NCBI RefSeq assembly: GCF_024346715.1 | Contig: NZ_AP024852.1 | Span: 496,001 to 560,000 of the forward strand | Length of the DNA stretch: 64,000 nt | Direction of reading: 5' to 3' | DNA from: Photobacterium swingsii | Lineage (GTDB): Bacteria > Pseudomonadota > Gammaproteobacteria > Enterobacterales > Vibrionaceae | In this document: positions 9,136 to 19,135 of the stretch, one piece after another | Layout: each line of letters begins with the position of its first letter | Numbering within the stretch: position 1 is the stretch's first letter | The notes under the pieces: model-generated | The model's input: only the letters and a program-made list of their open reading frames with translations | What the model was told of the DNA's origin: nothing | The model's database searches: none | Program-made: the position numbers and the translations under genes

Positions 9136-9867
9136 TTAGCCCAGATCGCCGAAGCGAACTTGTAAAGCAGTAATAGCTGTCATTGCTGTTGTCTCGGTAC
9201 GCAGTACGCGAGGGCCCAACAAGACTTCATCAAAGGTGTATTGCTCGGTCATTGAAATTTCGTCAGCCGATAAGCCGCCCTCAGGACCAATCAGTAGTTT
9301 CACTTTGGTGACAGGCTCTGGCAGGGTGTTGATCGAATAAGTGGCACGAGGGTGCAGGTTCAGTTTTAACCCGTCATACGCTTCGGCACACCAGTCTTCG
9401 AGTTTCATTACTGGACGAATTTCAGGGACGACATTACGGCCGCATTGTTCGCAGGCAGCAATTGCAATCTTTTGCCATTGAGCGAGTTTCTTCTCAAAAC
9501 GCTCAGCGTTTAGCTTAACGCCACAGCGCTCTGAAATTAGTGGGGTAATGGTTTTAACCCCCAGTTCTACCGACTTTTGAATGGTGAATTCCATTTTTTC
9601 ACCACGAGAGATCACTTGGCCAAGATGAATATCGAGCGGTGATTCAACGCTATTTTCATTACGAGCTTGAATTTCAACCTCAACATTCTTTTTGTTAGCG
9701 GCGGTGATCACGGCTGGGAACTCGGCATCGCTGCCGTCAAACATCAGCACTTCTTGACCCGGCTGCATACGCATTACGCGGCCGACGTGGTTGGCTGCAT
9801 CATCACAAAGCATCACTTTTCCCTGAGATGGCAGTGACTCTGGGTGGTAAATACGTGGAATTCTCAT
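9136..9867 (-). CDS. rsmE: 16S rRNA m3U1498 methyltransferase RsmE
   Basis: This 243-residue SPOUT-class methyltransferase modifies U1498 of 16S rRNA in the assembled 30S subunit. It has an N-terminal PUA-like domain ([22 protein letters not shown]) and a C-terminal knot with [13 protein letters not shown] and [14 protein letters not shown], which bind S-adenosylmethionine. The product of metK, a little further upstream, is its methyl donor. It is the first gene of the rsmE-gshB pair. Confidence 0.97.
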   Translation of the reverse strand: MRIPRIYHPESLPSQGKVMLCDDAANHVGRVMRMQPGQEVLMFDGSDAEFPAVITAANKKNVEVEIQARNENSVESPLDIHLGQVISRGEKMEFTIQKSVELGVKTITPLISERCGVKLNAERFEKKLAQWQKIAIAACEQCGRNVVPEIRPVMKLEDWCAEAYDGLKLNLHPRATYSINTLPEPVTKVKLLIGPEGGLSADEISMTEQYTFDEVLLGPRVLRTETTAMTAITALQVRFGDLG

Positions 9868-9944
9868 GGTTAGGTCGATAACTCAGTAGTAAATAAATTG
9901 GCAAGCAGAATACTAACATGGATACGCGTAAGGTGAATTACAAG

Positions 9945-9972
9945 AGGGCGATCGTGTTTATCGCCCTTTTTA
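9945..9972 (-). terminator. Hairpin between endA and rsmE
   Basis: An 8-bp stem agggcgat / atcgccct with a 7-nt loop lies about 45 bases after the endA stop. The T-tract is better on the plus strand than on the minus strand, although no plus-strand gene precedes it. Its use as the endA terminator is therefore only likely. Confidence 0.5.
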
Positions 9973-10015
9973 TTCAGGATAACGCTGCGAGGTATCCGGT
10001 TTACTGCGGGAAAAA

Positions 10016-10729
10016 TTATAGCTTAGCCTTGTTACAGGCTTCTAAAACAAATGGATTGTTGGTGCCTTGTGCTTTTTTGATGCGGCGGTCGCGTTCACAC
10101 TCCCATTGATCGACTGGGTATTGGCGGTTCCATGCTTCCATTAATTGACGCTGCTGGCGTGACAGGTTCAATTCTCGGTATTCTTGAGCCATGTATAAAT
10201 AGATACGTGAAATCGCCCCGCGAGCAGCGACAGGTGGATCAACGCGTTTATTTTTGAAGTCGACCTTCATATCACATTGGCCATAGAAGGCCCCTTGATT
10301 GCCGTTCCACGGTAGAAATTGGTAATTGGAGCGGTCACCGTTAACTTCACCAATCGCTGGTGTGAGGTTATGTAAATCGGACTCCATTACTTTAAAGCGT
10401 TTGTCTTTACGGCAGTTTTTTCGGCCGCCATCTTGCCAGCATTGGAGTTGATGACCAAATTGCCACGCAGGTACGACATGCTCCCACTCAATACGACTGG
10501 CGCGTTTAAGTTGTTTACGCACTTGGTAGCCGCAATTATCAAGATCTGGGATCCCTTTTTTGCCTTTCCATTCGATATCACAGCCGCAATAAAAACTAAC
10601 AGGATGATCTTTATAGATTTTTACGGCTTGTTTTTTAGCATTAGAAAATGAAGTAGGGTGTTTGCCTTCTGCATGGCTTGTGGTTGGTAATAGCAGTAGG
10701 CCGAGTAGGGCTAAGTATGCGCGTTTCAT
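10016..10729 (-). CDS. endA: Periplasmic/secreted endonuclease I (EndA/Dns family)
   Basis: This 237-residue nuclease has a Sec signal peptide ([20 protein letters not shown]). The mature enzyme matches Vibrio Vvn/Dns and E. coli EndA: the beta-beta-alpha-metal site [11 protein letters not shown] (E83-H84), [19 protein letters not shown] with the metal-binding Asn and Glu, and eight or so cysteines for disulphides. It degrades DNA in the periplasm or medium; in V. cholerae Dns limits natural transformation and clears extracellular DNA. It stands upstream of rsmE, as in most gammaproteobacteria. Confidence 0.97.
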   Translation of the reverse strand: MKRAYLALLGLLLLPTTSHAEGKHPTSFSNAKKQAVKIYKDHPVSFYCGCDIEWKGKKGIPDLDNCGYQVRKQLKRASRIEWEHVVPAWQFGHQLQCWQDGGRKNCRKDKRFKVMESDLHNLTPAIGEVNGDRSNYQFLPWNGNQGAFYGQCDMKVDFKNKRVDPPVAARGAISRIYLYMAQEYRELNLSRQQRQLMEAWNRQYPVDQWECERDRRIKKAQGTNNPFVLEACNKAKL

Positions 10730-10912
10730 GGGTCGTTTTGGCTCACAATAGGTTTGATAGGCTTATCAATATCTTACTATTTTAGAACCATATCACAGTA
10801 AGCTGTACCTATAACTTACCCAGTTACACAAAAGGAACGATGAAAAGCCAATATTGGTAGAGTCAGCGTGCAGGCTAAGTGTGATGAAGGAGAAGGCTAG
10901 AGAAGGATGTGT

Positions 10913-11395
10913 TTAAGCACACAGTGTAAGAGGCTGGCGGCACTGGCGGCAATGGTAGCTGACTTGGCCACGTGCAACCTTATTATGGCGACGAACGGTG
11001 AGCTGATGTTGGCTACATTGGCACTGATAAGAAAAGGTTTTTCCTTGTACCGAGCTAACATCAAAACTGTGGGTAGTACGTGCTGGGATACCGAAGACTT
11101 GAGTCATGATAGTTTGCCACTCTTTACCATGTGGCCGAACACGGCCAAAAAGCTTAAAGGTGATCAAATGCGCGACTTCGTGTGGTACCACTTCATCGAG
11201 AAAAGCTTGCGGGTTTTCTTTTAGCAATACGGGATTAAAGCGTACTTCCCATCCCTGTAACCGTGCACTACCTGCTATCTTTCCCCCTTGACGAAAGCTA
11301 ACGGTTGGCATTGCAAATCGCTTTTGCAAACGTTGATTAGCATGCGAAATACAGGATTCGACTTTAGCAATGACTTGAGATTGAAGTGAGGACAT
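10913..11395 (-). CDS. sprT: SprT family zinc metalloprotease-like protein
   Basis: A 160-residue SprT/Spartan-like protein. The zinc-binding helix PHEVAHLITFKLFG carries H72, E73 and H76. A C-terminal zinc ribbon has CQC and CRQC pairs (YQCQCSQH, YHCRQCRQP). Bacterial SprT is poorly studied; eukaryotic relatives digest DNA-protein crosslinks. Position between metK and endA is conserved in E. coli and Vibrio. Confidence 0.93.
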   Translation of the reverse strand: MSSLQSQVIAKVESCISHANQRLQKRFAMPTVSFRQGGKIAGSARLQGWEVRFNPVLLKENPQAFLDEVVPHEVAHLITFKLFGRVRPHGKEWQTIMTQVFGIPARTTHSFDVSSVQGKTFSYQCQCSQHQLTVRRHNKVARGQVSYHCRQCRQPLTLCA

Positions 11396-11526
11396 GCGTG
11401 CTTAAAATTGCTGGGGGAGTGGGCAGTATAAATAGTTTTGGGAAACGCGACAATAACGGCGACCTCTGGGTATTTTCTTGTTGGCTGCGAGCGAGTGTGG
11501 AGAAAGTTGCTTCGAGTTGGTAATAA

Positions 11527-11550
11527 AAAAGGAAGCCGAGGCTTCCTTTT
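11527..11550 (-). terminator. metK terminator
   Basis: A 10-bp stem aaaaggaagc / gcttcctttt with the loop cgag. T runs flank it on both strands; it lies about 40 bases past the metK stop. Confidence 0.9.
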
Positions 11551-11588
11551 TTCTATCAAGATTTGGTTGGCTTAATGCCAAGGCAAAC

Positions 11589-12743
11589 TTATTTGATGTT
11601 AGCGAAATCGCGAAGGATTGCGGCTTTATCTGTTGCTTCCCAAGGGAATTCGTCACGACCAAAGTGGCCGTATGCCGCTGTCTTTTGGTAGATAGGCTGA
11701 AGTAGGTTCAGCATTTCTTGTAGACCGTAAGGGCGTAGGTCGAAGTTCTGACGAACTGCTTCGATGATGATGTCGTGAGACACTTTTTCAGTACCGAAGG
11801 TTTCAACCATGATAGACGTTGGATCTGCAACACCGATAGCGTAAGAAAGTTGGATTTCACAACGATCGGCTAGGCCTGCTGCAACGATGTTTTTCGCTAC
11901 GTAACGTGCTGCGTATGCTGCACTACGGTCGACTTTTGATGGATCTTTACCAGAGAATGCACCACCGCCGTGACGAGCTGCGCCGCCGTAGGTATCAACG
12001 ATGATTTTACGGCCCGTTAGACCACAGTCACCCATAGGACCACCGATAACAAAGCGGCCGGTTGGGTTGATGAAGAAGTTAGTGTCTTTGGTGATCCACT
12101 CTTGTGGCAGTACTGGCTTGATGATTTCTTCCATTACTGCTTCACGTAGATCTGGCGTTGTTACTGAATCACAGTGCTGCGTAGAAAGAACAACGGCATC
12201 AATACCAACAATTTTGCCTTGGTCGTATTGGAAAGTAACTTGAGATTTCGCATCTGGGCGAAGGAAGTCTAGTTTACCGCTCTTACGTACTTCAGCTTGC
12301 TTCTTAACCAGAAGGTGAGAGTAAGTAATTGGCGCTGGCATTAGAATGTCAGTTTCGTTGGTTGCGTAACCGAACATAATACCTTGGTCACCTGCGCCCT
12401 GTTCTTTAGGGTCTGCTTTATCAACACCTTGGTTGATATCTGGTGATTGCTTACCGATGGTGTTTAGAACAGCACAAGAATTGGCATCAAAGCCCATGTC
12501 TGAGTGAACGTAGCCAATTTCACGTACCGTTTCACGAGTGATCTCTTCGATATCAACCCAAGCTGATGTCGTGATTTCACCGCCAACCATTACCATGCCG
12601 GTTTTTACGTAAGTCTCACAAGCAACACGTGCTTTTGGGTCTTGCTCTAGAATTGCATCCAATACTGCATCAGAAATTTGGTCTGCAATTTTATCTGGAT
12701 GACCTTCAGATACTGACTCAGAAGTAAACAGGTGTTTTGCCAT
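11589..12743 (-). CDS. metK: S-adenosylmethionine synthetase
   Basis: MetK makes S-adenosylmethionine from methionine and ATP. From the ATG at 12743 the protein is 384 residues, like E. coli (384), beginning [22 protein letters not shown]; an ATG 12 bases upstream is less likely. Signature motifs [11 protein letters not shown] and [19 protein letters not shown] (the two MetK signatures) are present. The upstream region holds a multi-box MetJ operator overlapping a promoter, so repression by MetJ-SAM is expected. The gene is divergent from tkt. Confidence 0.98.
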   Translation of the reverse strand: MAKHLFTSESVSEGHPDKIADQISDAVLDAILEQDPKARVACETYVKTGMVMVGGEITTSAWVDIEEITRETVREIGYVHSDMGFDANSCAVLNTIGKQSPDINQGVDKADPKEQGAGDQGIMFGYATNETDILMPAPITYSHLLVKKQAEVRKSGKLDFLRPDAKSQVTFQYDQGKIVGIDAVVLSTQHCDSVTTPDLREAVMEEIIKPVLPQEWITKDTNFFINPTGRFVIGGPMGDCGLTGRKIIVDTYGGAARHGGGAFSGKDPSKVDRSAAYAARYVAKNIVAAGLADRCEIQLSYAIGVADPTSIMVETFGTEKVSHDIIIEAVRQNFDLRPYGLQEMLNLLQPIYQKTAAYGHFGRDEFPWEATDKAAILRDFANIK

Positions 12744-12818
12744 GAGAATTCTCACTTGTAGGTATTCGTAGTTGTAATATAAGTAGCACTTTTATGCGGG
12801 CTAGGTGCCGTTCTATTC

Positions 12819-12866
12819 ATACGTATACACGTTCGTATGTATAGAGCTACTTCCGTCTAGACGTCT
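12819..12866. promoter_or_regulatory. MetJ operator (about six tandem 8-bp met boxes)
   Basis: MetJ binds tandem copies of AGACGTCT. The box at 12859-12866 is a perfect AGACGTCT. Going leftward in strict 8-bp register are TTCCGTCT (5/8), AGAGCTAC (4/8), GTATGTAT (4/8), ACACGTTC (5/8) and ATACGTAT (6/8). The array abuts the predicted metK -10, an arrangement suited to repression. Confidence 0.85.
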
Positions 12867-12894
12867 ATAATACTCAAACGAGAGTGAAAATCAA
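12867..12894 (-). promoter_or_regulatory. Predicted sigma-70 promoter of metK
   Basis: On the minus strand, TTGATT (12894-12889) and TATTAT (12872-12867) are spaced by 16 bases, immediately before the met boxes. Confidence 0.6.
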
Positions 12895-12927
12895 CAATAC
12901 TTATTTTGTGGTTTTTTTATATTGCTG

Positions 12928-12943
12928 ACGCAAACGATTACTT
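12928..12943. promoter_or_regulatory. PurR-like palindromic box upstream of tkt/metK (site 1)
   Basis: The sequence ACGCAAACGATTACTT matches the E. coli PurR consensus ACGCAAACGTTTGCGT at 13 of 16 positions. It lies between metK and tkt. A second, weaker copy follows at 13015. Binding by PurR or another LacI-family protein is inferred. Confidence 0.45.
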
Positions 12944-13014
12944 TAACTGTGCGAAATCTCTGCGTTTTTGTGACATCAAGGTAGCAGCTTATTGAAAACA
13001 GACTTATTTTGTTC

Positions 13015-13030
13015 AGGAAATCGTTTGCAG
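13015..13030. promoter_or_regulatory. PurR-like box upstream of tkt (site 2)
   Basis: On the minus strand CTGCAAACGATTTCCT shares the core GCAAACGATT with site 1. It lies 125 bases before the tkt start. Confidence 0.35.
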
Positions 13031-13154
13031 TGAGGGCAAATACTTTGCGACAATACCCGCCCGCCGATTCCTGGTTAATTTACCGCGCCTGTGAAAGGGC
13101 ACTTAGAAAGGTAAATAACCATAATACAACAGTCTACGAACCTCTGGAGCAGAC

Positions 13155-15152
13155 ATGTCTTCTCGTAAAGATCTAGCTAATGCAATTCGTGCCCTAAGCA
13201 TGGATGGTGTTCAACAAGCTAACTCAGGCCACCCAGGCGCACCTATGGGTATGGCTGATATCGCTGAAGTACTGTGGCGTGGCCACATGAACCACAACCC
13301 ACAAAACCCTGAGTGGGCTGATCGCGACCGTTTCATTTTGTCGAACGGCCACGGTTCAATGCTAATTTACTCTCTGCTTCACCTGACGGGTTACGATCTA
13401 TCAATTGATGATCTGAAGAACTTCCGTCAACTGCATTCTAAAACACCGGGTCACCCTGAATACGGTTATGCACCGGGTGTTGAAACAACGACTGGTCCTC
13501 TAGGCCAAGGCATTACAAACGGTGTTGGTATGGCAATGGCTGAGAAAGCCCTAGCTGCACAATTCAACCGTGAAGGCCACGACATCGTTGACCACAACAC
13601 GTACGTGTTCATGGGCGATGGCTGTCTAATGGAAGGTATCTCTCACGAAGCATGTTCACTGGCGGGTACGCTAGGTCTGGGCAAGCTGATTGCGTTCTGG
13701 GATGACAACGGCATCTCTATCGACGGTGAAGTGGAAGGTTGGTTCTCTGACGATACGCCTAAGCGTTTCGAAGCGTACGGCTGGCATGTTATTCCTGCGG
13801 TTGATGGTCACGATGCTGACGCAATCAACGCTGCGATTGAAGCGGCTAAAGCAGAAACAGGTCGTCCAACGCTTATCTGTACTAAAACCATCATCGGTTT
13901 TGGTTCGCCAAACAAAGCGGGTTCACACGATTGTCACGGTGCACCACTAGGCGCTGAAGAAATCGCAGCAGCACGTGAATTCCTTGGTTGGAACCACGGT
14001 CCTTTCGAAATCCCAGCTGACATTGCAGCTGAGTGGGATGCGAAAGAAGCAGGCGCAGCAAAAGAAGCAAGCTGGAACGAGAAGTTCGCAGCGTACGAAG
14101 CGGCTTACCCTGAGCTAGCAGCAGAATACAAACGTCGTGTAAACGGTGAGCTACCTGCACAGTGGGAAGAAAAAGCATCAGCAATCATTGCCGATCTTCA
14201 AGCGAACCCAGCGAACATCGCTTCACGTAAAGCCTCACAAAACGCACTAGAAGCGTTTGGTGCGATGCTACCAGAATTCATGGGCGGCTCGGCTGACCTT
14301 GCGCCTTCTAACCTGACTATGTGGTCGGGCTCTAAGTCGCTAACGGCTGACGATTTCGCGGGTAACTACATCCACTACGGTGTACGTGAATTCGGTATGA
14401 CAGCGATCATGAACGGTATTGCGCTACACGGTGGCTTTGTACCATACGGTGCAACTTTCCTAATGTTCATGGAATACGCGCGTAACGCAATGCGTATGGC
14501 TGCACTAATGAAAGTGCAAAACATCCAAGTTTACACTCATGATTCAATTGGCCTAGGCGAAGATGGTCCTACTCACCAACCGGTTGAGCAGATCGCTTCT
14601 TTACGTCTAACGCCAAATATGAGCACATGGCGTCCATGTGACCAAGTTGAATCAGCCGTGGCTTGGAAACTAGCCATCGAGCGTAAAGATGGCCCGACTT
14701 CGCTAATCTTCTCGCGTCAAAACCTTGCACAGCAAGAGCGTGACGCTGAGCAAGTAGCGAACATCGCGAAGGGTGGCTACATCCTGAAAGATTGTGAAGG
14801 CAAGCCTGAGCTAATTCTTATTGCGACAGGTTCTGAAGTTGAGCTAGCGGTTAACGCTGCGGCTGAACTAACCGCTGAAGGCAAGAAGGTACGCGTAGTA
14901 TCTATGCCTGCAACGGACGCGTTTGACAAGCAAGATGCAGAATACCGTGAGTCTGTACTGCCATCTGATGTAACTGCACGTATTGCTGTAGAAGCAGGTA
15001 TTGCTGACTTCTGGTACAAGTACGTTGGTTTCGGTGGCAAGATCATCGGTATGACAACATTTGGTGAGTCTGCACCAGCAGGCGAGCTATTCAAAATGTT
15101 CGGTTTCACGACTGAAAACGTTGTGAACACAGCGAAAGAATTACTTGCATAA
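13155..15152 (+). CDS. tkt: Transketolase
   Basis: Transketolase moves two-carbon units between sugar phosphates in the non-oxidative pentose phosphate pathway, linking ribose-5-phosphate to glycolysis. The 665-residue protein has the start [38 protein letters not shown], the thiamine-diphosphate motif GDGCLMEG near residue 154, and the transketolase signature [12 protein letters not shown]. Codon use is strongly biased, with many CTA leucines, pointing to high expression. A terminator follows at once. Its leader carries two PurR-like boxes. In Vibrionaceae it stands next to epd-pgk-fba as here. Confidence 0.98.
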   Translation: MSSRKDLANAIRALSMDGVQQANSGHPGAPMGMADIAEVLWRGHMNHNPQNPEWADRDRFILSNGHGSMLIYSLLHLTGYDLSIDDLKNFRQLHSKTPGHPEYGYAPGVETTTGPLGQGITNGVGMAMAEKALAAQFNREGHDIVDHNTYVFMGDGCLMEGISHEACSLAGTLGLGKLIAFWDDNGISIDGEVEGWFSDDTPKRFEAYGWHVIPAVDGHDADAINAAIEAAKAETGRPTLICTKTIIGFGSPNKAGSHDCHGAPLGAEEIAAAREFLGWNHGPFEIPADIAAEWDAKEAGAAKEASWNEKFAAYEAAYPELAAEYKRRVNGELPAQWEEKASAIIADLQANPANIASRKASQNALEAFGAMLPEFMGGSADLAPSNLTMWSGSKSLTADDFAGNYIHYGVREFGMTAIMNGIALHGGFVPYGATFLMFMEYARNAMRMAALMKVQNIQVYTHDSIGLGEDGPTHQPVEQIASLRLTPNMSTWRPCDQVESAVAWKLAIERKDGPTSLIFSRQNLAQQERDAEQVANIAKGGYILKDCEGKPELILIATGSEVELAVNAAAELTAEGKKVRVVSMPATDAFDKQDAEYRESVLPSDVTARIAVEAGIADFWYKYVGFGGKIIGMTTFGESAPAGELFKMFGFTTENVVNTAKELLA

Positions 15153-15175
15153 TTGCAGGGCTCTTATGCTAATGA

Positions 15176-15201
15176 AAGGCTTCCTTCGGGAAGCCTTTTT
15201 T
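15176..15201 (+). terminator. tkt terminator
   Basis: A 9-bp stem aaggcttcc / ggaagcctt closes a stable TTCG tetraloop and is followed by TTTTATT. Confidence 0.92.
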
Positions 15202-15266
15202 ATTGATGGTTATGAAGTCGAGTGCAATTCGAACAGTATTTATGTGAGCTAAGCATATAAAAGCTA

Positions 15267-15288
15267 AATGGTGAGAAGAGTCACATTT
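15267..15288. promoter_or_regulatory. CRP-like site upstream of epd
   Basis: The 22-mer has a perfect GTGA-N6-TCAC core and continues into CACATTT, 14 of 22 matches to the consensus. The E. coli epd promoter is known to be CRP-controlled, which makes this site credible. A TATACA -10 candidate lies at 15313-15318. Confidence 0.65.
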
Positions 15289-15350
15289 ATGATGATTCTG
15301 GGCAGAGCTTGTTATACACTTACGCGGCTTAATTCTTATGTAGCACGGAT

Positions 15351-16400
15351 ATGACACTAAAAGTCGCAATTAACGGATTTGGCCGAATTGGCCGCAGTGT
15401 GTTACGCGCCTTGTACGAGAGCGGTAAACACCAGCAAATAGACATCGTGGCAGTTAACGAGTTGGCTGAGCCTGAAGCTATGGCCCACTTGTTACAATAT
15501 GATACTAGCCATGGTCGTTTCTTTAAGCCTGTCTCTCATGATCAGGAGCACTTGTTTATTGCCCATCAAAATGGCGAACAAGACTCTATCCGTATCCTTC
15601 ATCAAAGTGATATTAACTTACTGCCTTGGCGTGACCTCGATGTTGACATTGTGCTCGACTGTACGGGGATTTTTGGCTCTCGTGAAGATGGGCTAGCCCA
15701 CCTTCAAGCTGGCGCGAAGAAAGTGTTATTCTCACACCCTGCTGCAACTGATATCGACAATACCATTATTTATGGTGTGAACCATGAAACGCTGAAGCCA
15801 GATGACCGTATTGTGTCAAATGGTTCGTGTACCACTAACTGTATTGTCCCTGTTATTAAAGTGCTGGACGAAGCCTTCGGGATCGAGTCGGGCACGATCA
15901 CAACGATTCACTCCTCCATGAATGACCAACAGGTCATTGATGCATACCACACAGATTTACGCCGTACTCGCGCAGCTAGCCAGTCAATTATTCCGGTTGA
16001 TACTAAACTGCACTTGGGTATTGGTCGCATATTTCCGAAACTTTCTGACAAATTTGAAGCTATTTCGGTCCGAGTACCGACAATAAATGTGACCGCGATG
16101 GATTTAAGCGTCACAGTTAAAACAAATGTGAAAGTTAATGACGTAAATCAATCACTGTTGGACGCGACTCGTTGTACATTAGCAAATATTGTAGATTACA
16201 CCGAAGCACCACTGGTCTCGATCGACTTTAATCACGATCCTCATAGCGCGATAGTCGACGGAACACAAACCCGAGTCAGTAATCAGCACCTAATTAAAAT
16301 GCTGGTGTGGTGTGATAATGAATGGGGATTTGCCAATCGGATGTTAGATACCGCATTGGCGATGCATCAAAGCTACGATGGTCTCCCAACGGGAGAGTAG
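15351..16400 (+). CDS. epd: Erythrose-4-phosphate dehydrogenase
   Basis: Epd oxidises erythrose-4-phosphate to erythronate-4-phosphate, the first step of the DXP-dependent vitamin B6 pathway. The 349-residue protein has the GAPDH-type NAD motif [17 protein letters not shown] and the catalytic cysteine in [13 protein letters not shown]. The substrate loop differs from true GAPDH in the Epd manner ([25 protein letters not shown], shown here only as a landmark around residue 190). It precedes pgk, as in E. coli epd-pgk-fbaA. pdxJ of the same pathway lies at 48308 in this window. Confidence 0.96.
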   Translation: MTLKVAINGFGRIGRSVLRALYESGKHQQIDIVAVNELAEPEAMAHLLQYDTSHGRFFKPVSHDQEHLFIAHQNGEQDSIRILHQSDINLLPWRDLDVDIVLDCTGIFGSREDGLAHLQAGAKKVLFSHPAATDIDNTIIYGVNHETLKPDDRIVSNGSCTTNCIVPVIKVLDEAFGIESGTITTIHSSMNDQQVIDAYHTDLRRTRAASQSIIPVDTKLHLGIGRIFPKLSDKFEAISVRVPTINVTAMDLSVTVKTNVKVNDVNQSLLDATRCTLANIVDYTEAPLVSIDFNHDPHSAIVDGTQTRVSNQHLIKMLVWCDNEWGFANRMLDTALAMHQSYDGLPTGE

Positions 16401-16510
16401 CCTTTTAGCCTGCACTAACGGCTAAAGTAGACAGATAAAGTAAAGAATTCGTGAGTTGGGCACAGTGCCGAGCTTGAAAGATTTTAGCTAACTTTGAAAA
16501 GGGACAAAGA

Positions 16511-17674
16511 ATGTCTGTAATCAAGATGACTGACCTGGAACTTGCAGGTAAACGCGTATTTATCCGTGCTGACCTAAACGTGCCAGTAAAAGACGGTAAA
16601 GTAACTTCAGATGCTCGTATTCTTGCATCTCTACCTACTATTAAGCGTTGCCTAGAAGCTGGCGCTAAAGTAATGGTTACTTCTCACCTTGGTCGTCCTA
16701 CTGAAGGCGAATACGCTGAAGAGTTTTCGCTAGCGCCTGTAGTTAACTACCTAAACGACGCACTAGATTGCGACGTTAAACTAGCAAAAGATTACCTAGA
16801 TGGCCTAGAGCTAAACACAGGTGAGCTAGTTGTTCTTGAAAACGTTCGTTTTAACAAAGGCGAAAAGAAGAACGAAGAAGAGCTATCTAAAAAATACGCA
16901 GCACTATGTGACATCTTCGTGATGGACGCATTTGGTACTGCTCACCGTGCACAAGCATCTACTCACGGTGTAGGTACTCACGCTCCTGTTGCATGTGCAG
17001 GCCCTCTACTAGCTGCTGAACTTGAAGCACTAGGCAAAGCAATGGACAACCCAGAGCGTCCATTGGTTGCTATCGTTGGTGGTTCTAAAGTTTCTACTAA
17101 GCTGACTGTTCTTGAGTCTCTATCTAAAATTGCTGACCAACTTGTTGTTGGTGGCGGTATCGCAAACACATTCATTGCAGCTGAAGGCCACAACGTTGGT
17201 AAATCACTGTACGAAGCAGACCTAGTGGAAACTGCTCAAAAACTAATGAAAGAGTGTTCAATCCCTGTAGCGACAGACGTTGCATGTGCGAAAGCATTTG
17301 ATGAAAATGCAGAAGCAGAAATCAAAAACGTTGCTGACGTTCAAGACGACGACATGATCTTCGACCTTGGTCCTGACTCAACGGCTGCTCTTGCTGAAAT
17401 CATCGGCAACGCGAAAACAATTCTTTGGAATGGCCCTGTTGGCGTATTTGAATTCAAAAACTTTGAAGCAGGTACAGCAGGTATTTCTAAAGCAATCGCA
17501 GATTCAGAAGGTTTCTCTGTTGCAGGCGGTGGTGACACCCTAGCAGCTATCGATAAATTCGGTATCAAAGCAGATGTTTCTTACATCTCTACTGGTGGTG
17601 GTGCGTTCCTTGAATTCGTTGAAGGTAAAGTACTTCCTGCAGTAGCTATGCTTGAAGAGCGTGCTAAAGCGTAA
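16511..17674 (+). CDS. pgk: Phosphoglycerate kinase
   Basis: Pgk makes ATP from 1,3-bisphosphoglycerate in glycolysis and runs in reverse in gluconeogenesis. The 387-residue protein (E. coli 387) has the N-terminal signature [15 protein letters not shown], the substrate loop [11 protein letters not shown], and the C-terminal nucleotide-binding [13 protein letters not shown] and [14 protein letters not shown]. Codon use is highly biased, with CTA and CTT as main leucine codons. It follows epd by 110 bases and ends in a short hairpin before the fba promoter. Confidence 0.98.
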   Translation: MSVIKMTDLELAGKRVFIRADLNVPVKDGKVTSDARILASLPTIKRCLEAGAKVMVTSHLGRPTEGEYAEEFSLAPVVNYLNDALDCDVKLAKDYLDGLELNTGELVVLENVRFNKGEKKNEEELSKKYAALCDIFVMDAFGTAHRAQASTHGVGTHAPVACAGPLLAAELEALGKAMDNPERPLVAIVGGSKVSTKLTVLESLSKIADQLVVGGGIANTFIAAEGHNVGKSLYEADLVETAQKLMKECSIPVATDVACAKAFDENAEAEIKNVADVQDDDMIFDLGPDSTAALAEIIGNAKTILWNGPVGVFEFKNFEAGTAGISKAIADSEGFSVAGGGDTLAAIDKFGIKADVSYISTGGGAFLEFVEGKVLPAVAMLEERAKA

Positions 17675-17680
17675 TTATTA

Positions 17681-17705
17681 ATGTGGGAGCCTAGTGCTCC
17701 CATAT
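17681..17705 (+). terminator. Hairpin after pgk
   Basis: A 7-bp core stem tgggagc / gctccca (up to 10 bp with flanking pairs) with a 5-nt loop. The downstream T run is weak, so it may attenuate rather than stop read-through into fba. Confidence 0.6.
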
Positions 17706-17712
17706 TTAAATG

Positions 17713-17740
17713 TTTGTGAATTAGGTCAGGTTTTTATAGA
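17713..17740 (+). promoter_or_regulatory. Predicted promoter of fba
   Basis: TTTGTG (17713-17718) and TATAGA (17735-17740) are 16 bases apart. The palindromic GCAAACGTTTGC box starts 15 bases downstream. Confidence 0.45.
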
Positions 17741-17752
17741 ATACTGCCCCAG

Positions 17753-17768
17753 TAGCAAACGTTTGCAA
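17753..17768. promoter_or_regulatory. Perfect palindrome GCAAACGTTTGC before fba
   Basis: The 12-bp core at 17755-17766 is a perfect inverted repeat identical to the centre of the PurR consensus. It sits just after the predicted fba promoter, where a bound LacI-family repressor would block transcription. The protein that binds it is not known from this window. Confidence 0.55.
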
Positions 17769-17812
17769 AGATTTAAAATTCACAAAGACAACAAGTTAAT
17801 AGGACTATTGTT

Positions 17813-18889
17813 ATGTCTAAGATCTTCGATTTTGTAAAACCTGGTGTTATTTCTGGCGACGACGTACAGAAAGTTTTTGAAGTAGCAAAAGAAAATAAAT
17901 TTGCTCTTCCAGCAGTAAACGTTGTTAACACTGATTCAATCAACGGTGTTCTTGAAGCTGCTGCTAAAGTTAAAGCGCCAGTTGTTGTTCAGTTCTCTAA
18001 CGGCGGTGCTGGTTTCTTCGCTGGTAAAGGCGTTAAACTTGAAGGTCAAGGTGCACAAATTCTTGGTGCTGTAGCGGGTGCGAAATACGTACACGCTGTA
18101 GCTGAAGCTTACGGTGTTCCAGTTATTCTTCACACTGACCACGCTGCTAAGAAACTACTTCCATGGATCGACGGTCTACTAGACGCTGGTGAAGCATTCT
18201 TCGCAGAAACTGGTAAGCCTCTTTTCTCTTCTCACATGATCGACCTTTCTGAAGAGTCACTAGAAGAGAACATCGAAATTTCTGGTAAGTACCTAGAGCG
18301 TATGGCTAAGATGGGTATGACACTAGAAATCGAACTAGGTTGTACTGGTGGTGAAGAAGACGGCGTTGATAACTCTGATATGGACGCATCTGAGCTTTAC
18401 ACTTCTCCTGAAGATGTTGCTTACGCATACGAGAAACTAGTTGCTATCAGCCCACGTTTCACTATCGCTGCATCTTTCGGTAACGTACACGGTGTTTACC
18501 AAGCTGGTAACGTTGTACTTACTCCAACTATCCTACGTGATTCTCAAGCATACTGTGCTGAGAAATTCGGTATCGCACCGAACGCACTAAACTTCGTATT
18601 CCACGGTGGTTCTGGTTCTTCTGAAGCAGAAATCCAAGAGTCTATCGGCTACGGTGTTATCAAAATGAACATCGATACTGATACACAGTGGGCTACATGG
18701 GACGGTATCCGTACTTACGAAGCTGCAAACCGTGATTACCTACAAGGTCAAATCGGTAACCCAACTGGCGAAGCTGCGCCAAACAAGAAGTTCTACGATC
18801 CACGTGTATGGCTACGTGCTGGTCAATCTTCTATGGTTACTCGTCTTGAGAAAGCATTCTCAGACCTTAACGCAATCGACGTACTATAA
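17813..18889 (+). CDS. fba: Class II fructose-bisphosphate aldolase
   Basis: This zinc-dependent aldolase cleaves fructose-1,6-bisphosphate in glycolysis. The 358-residue protein (E. coli FbaA 359) has the zinc-site region VILHTDHAAKKLLPW near residue 110, the glutamate-rich MTLEIELGCTGGEEDG, and the phosphate-binding VFHGGSGSSEAEI and NIDTDTQWATW. Codon use shows very high expression. It follows pgk but has its own promoter candidate and a strong terminator. Confidence 0.98.
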   Translation: MSKIFDFVKPGVISGDDVQKVFEVAKENKFALPAVNVVNTDSINGVLEAAAKVKAPVVVQFSNGGAGFFAGKGVKLEGQGAQILGAVAGAKYVHAVAEAYGVPVILHTDHAAKKLLPWIDGLLDAGEAFFAETGKPLFSSHMIDLSEESLEENIEISGKYLERMAKMGMTLEIELGCTGGEEDGVDNSDMDASELYTSPEDVAYAYEKLVAISPRFTIAASFGNVHGVYQAGNVVLTPTILRDSQAYCAEKFGIAPNALNFVFHGGSGSSEAEIQESIGYGVIKMNIDTDTQWATWDGIRTYEAANRDYLQGQIGNPTGEAAPNKKFYDPRVWLRAGQSSMVTRLEKAFSDLNAIDVL

Positions 18890-18930
18890 TTTATAGTCAC
18901 GCCTTGCTTTAAGCATTTAAGTTGATGAAA

Positions 18931-18957
18931 AGCCCGCATTTTGCGGGCTTTTTTTTG
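18931..18957 (+). terminator. fba terminator
   Basis: An 8-bp GC-rich stem agcccgca / tgcgggct with a 3-nt loop is followed by eight T residues. Confidence 0.95.
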
Positions 18958-19135
18958 TTTAAAATTTGCTGCTTGATAAGCTATGTTTATTGTCACGATA
19001 AGATTAATTATTTTATTGTCAGGGAAGAATGGCTGATAATGCCCCGCAAATCATAAAATCGCTGTTATAGTCACTGATGATTATTCTATTGGATATATAG
19101 GCCAATATAGGCGAGTTAATAGAGAGAGAGTAAAT

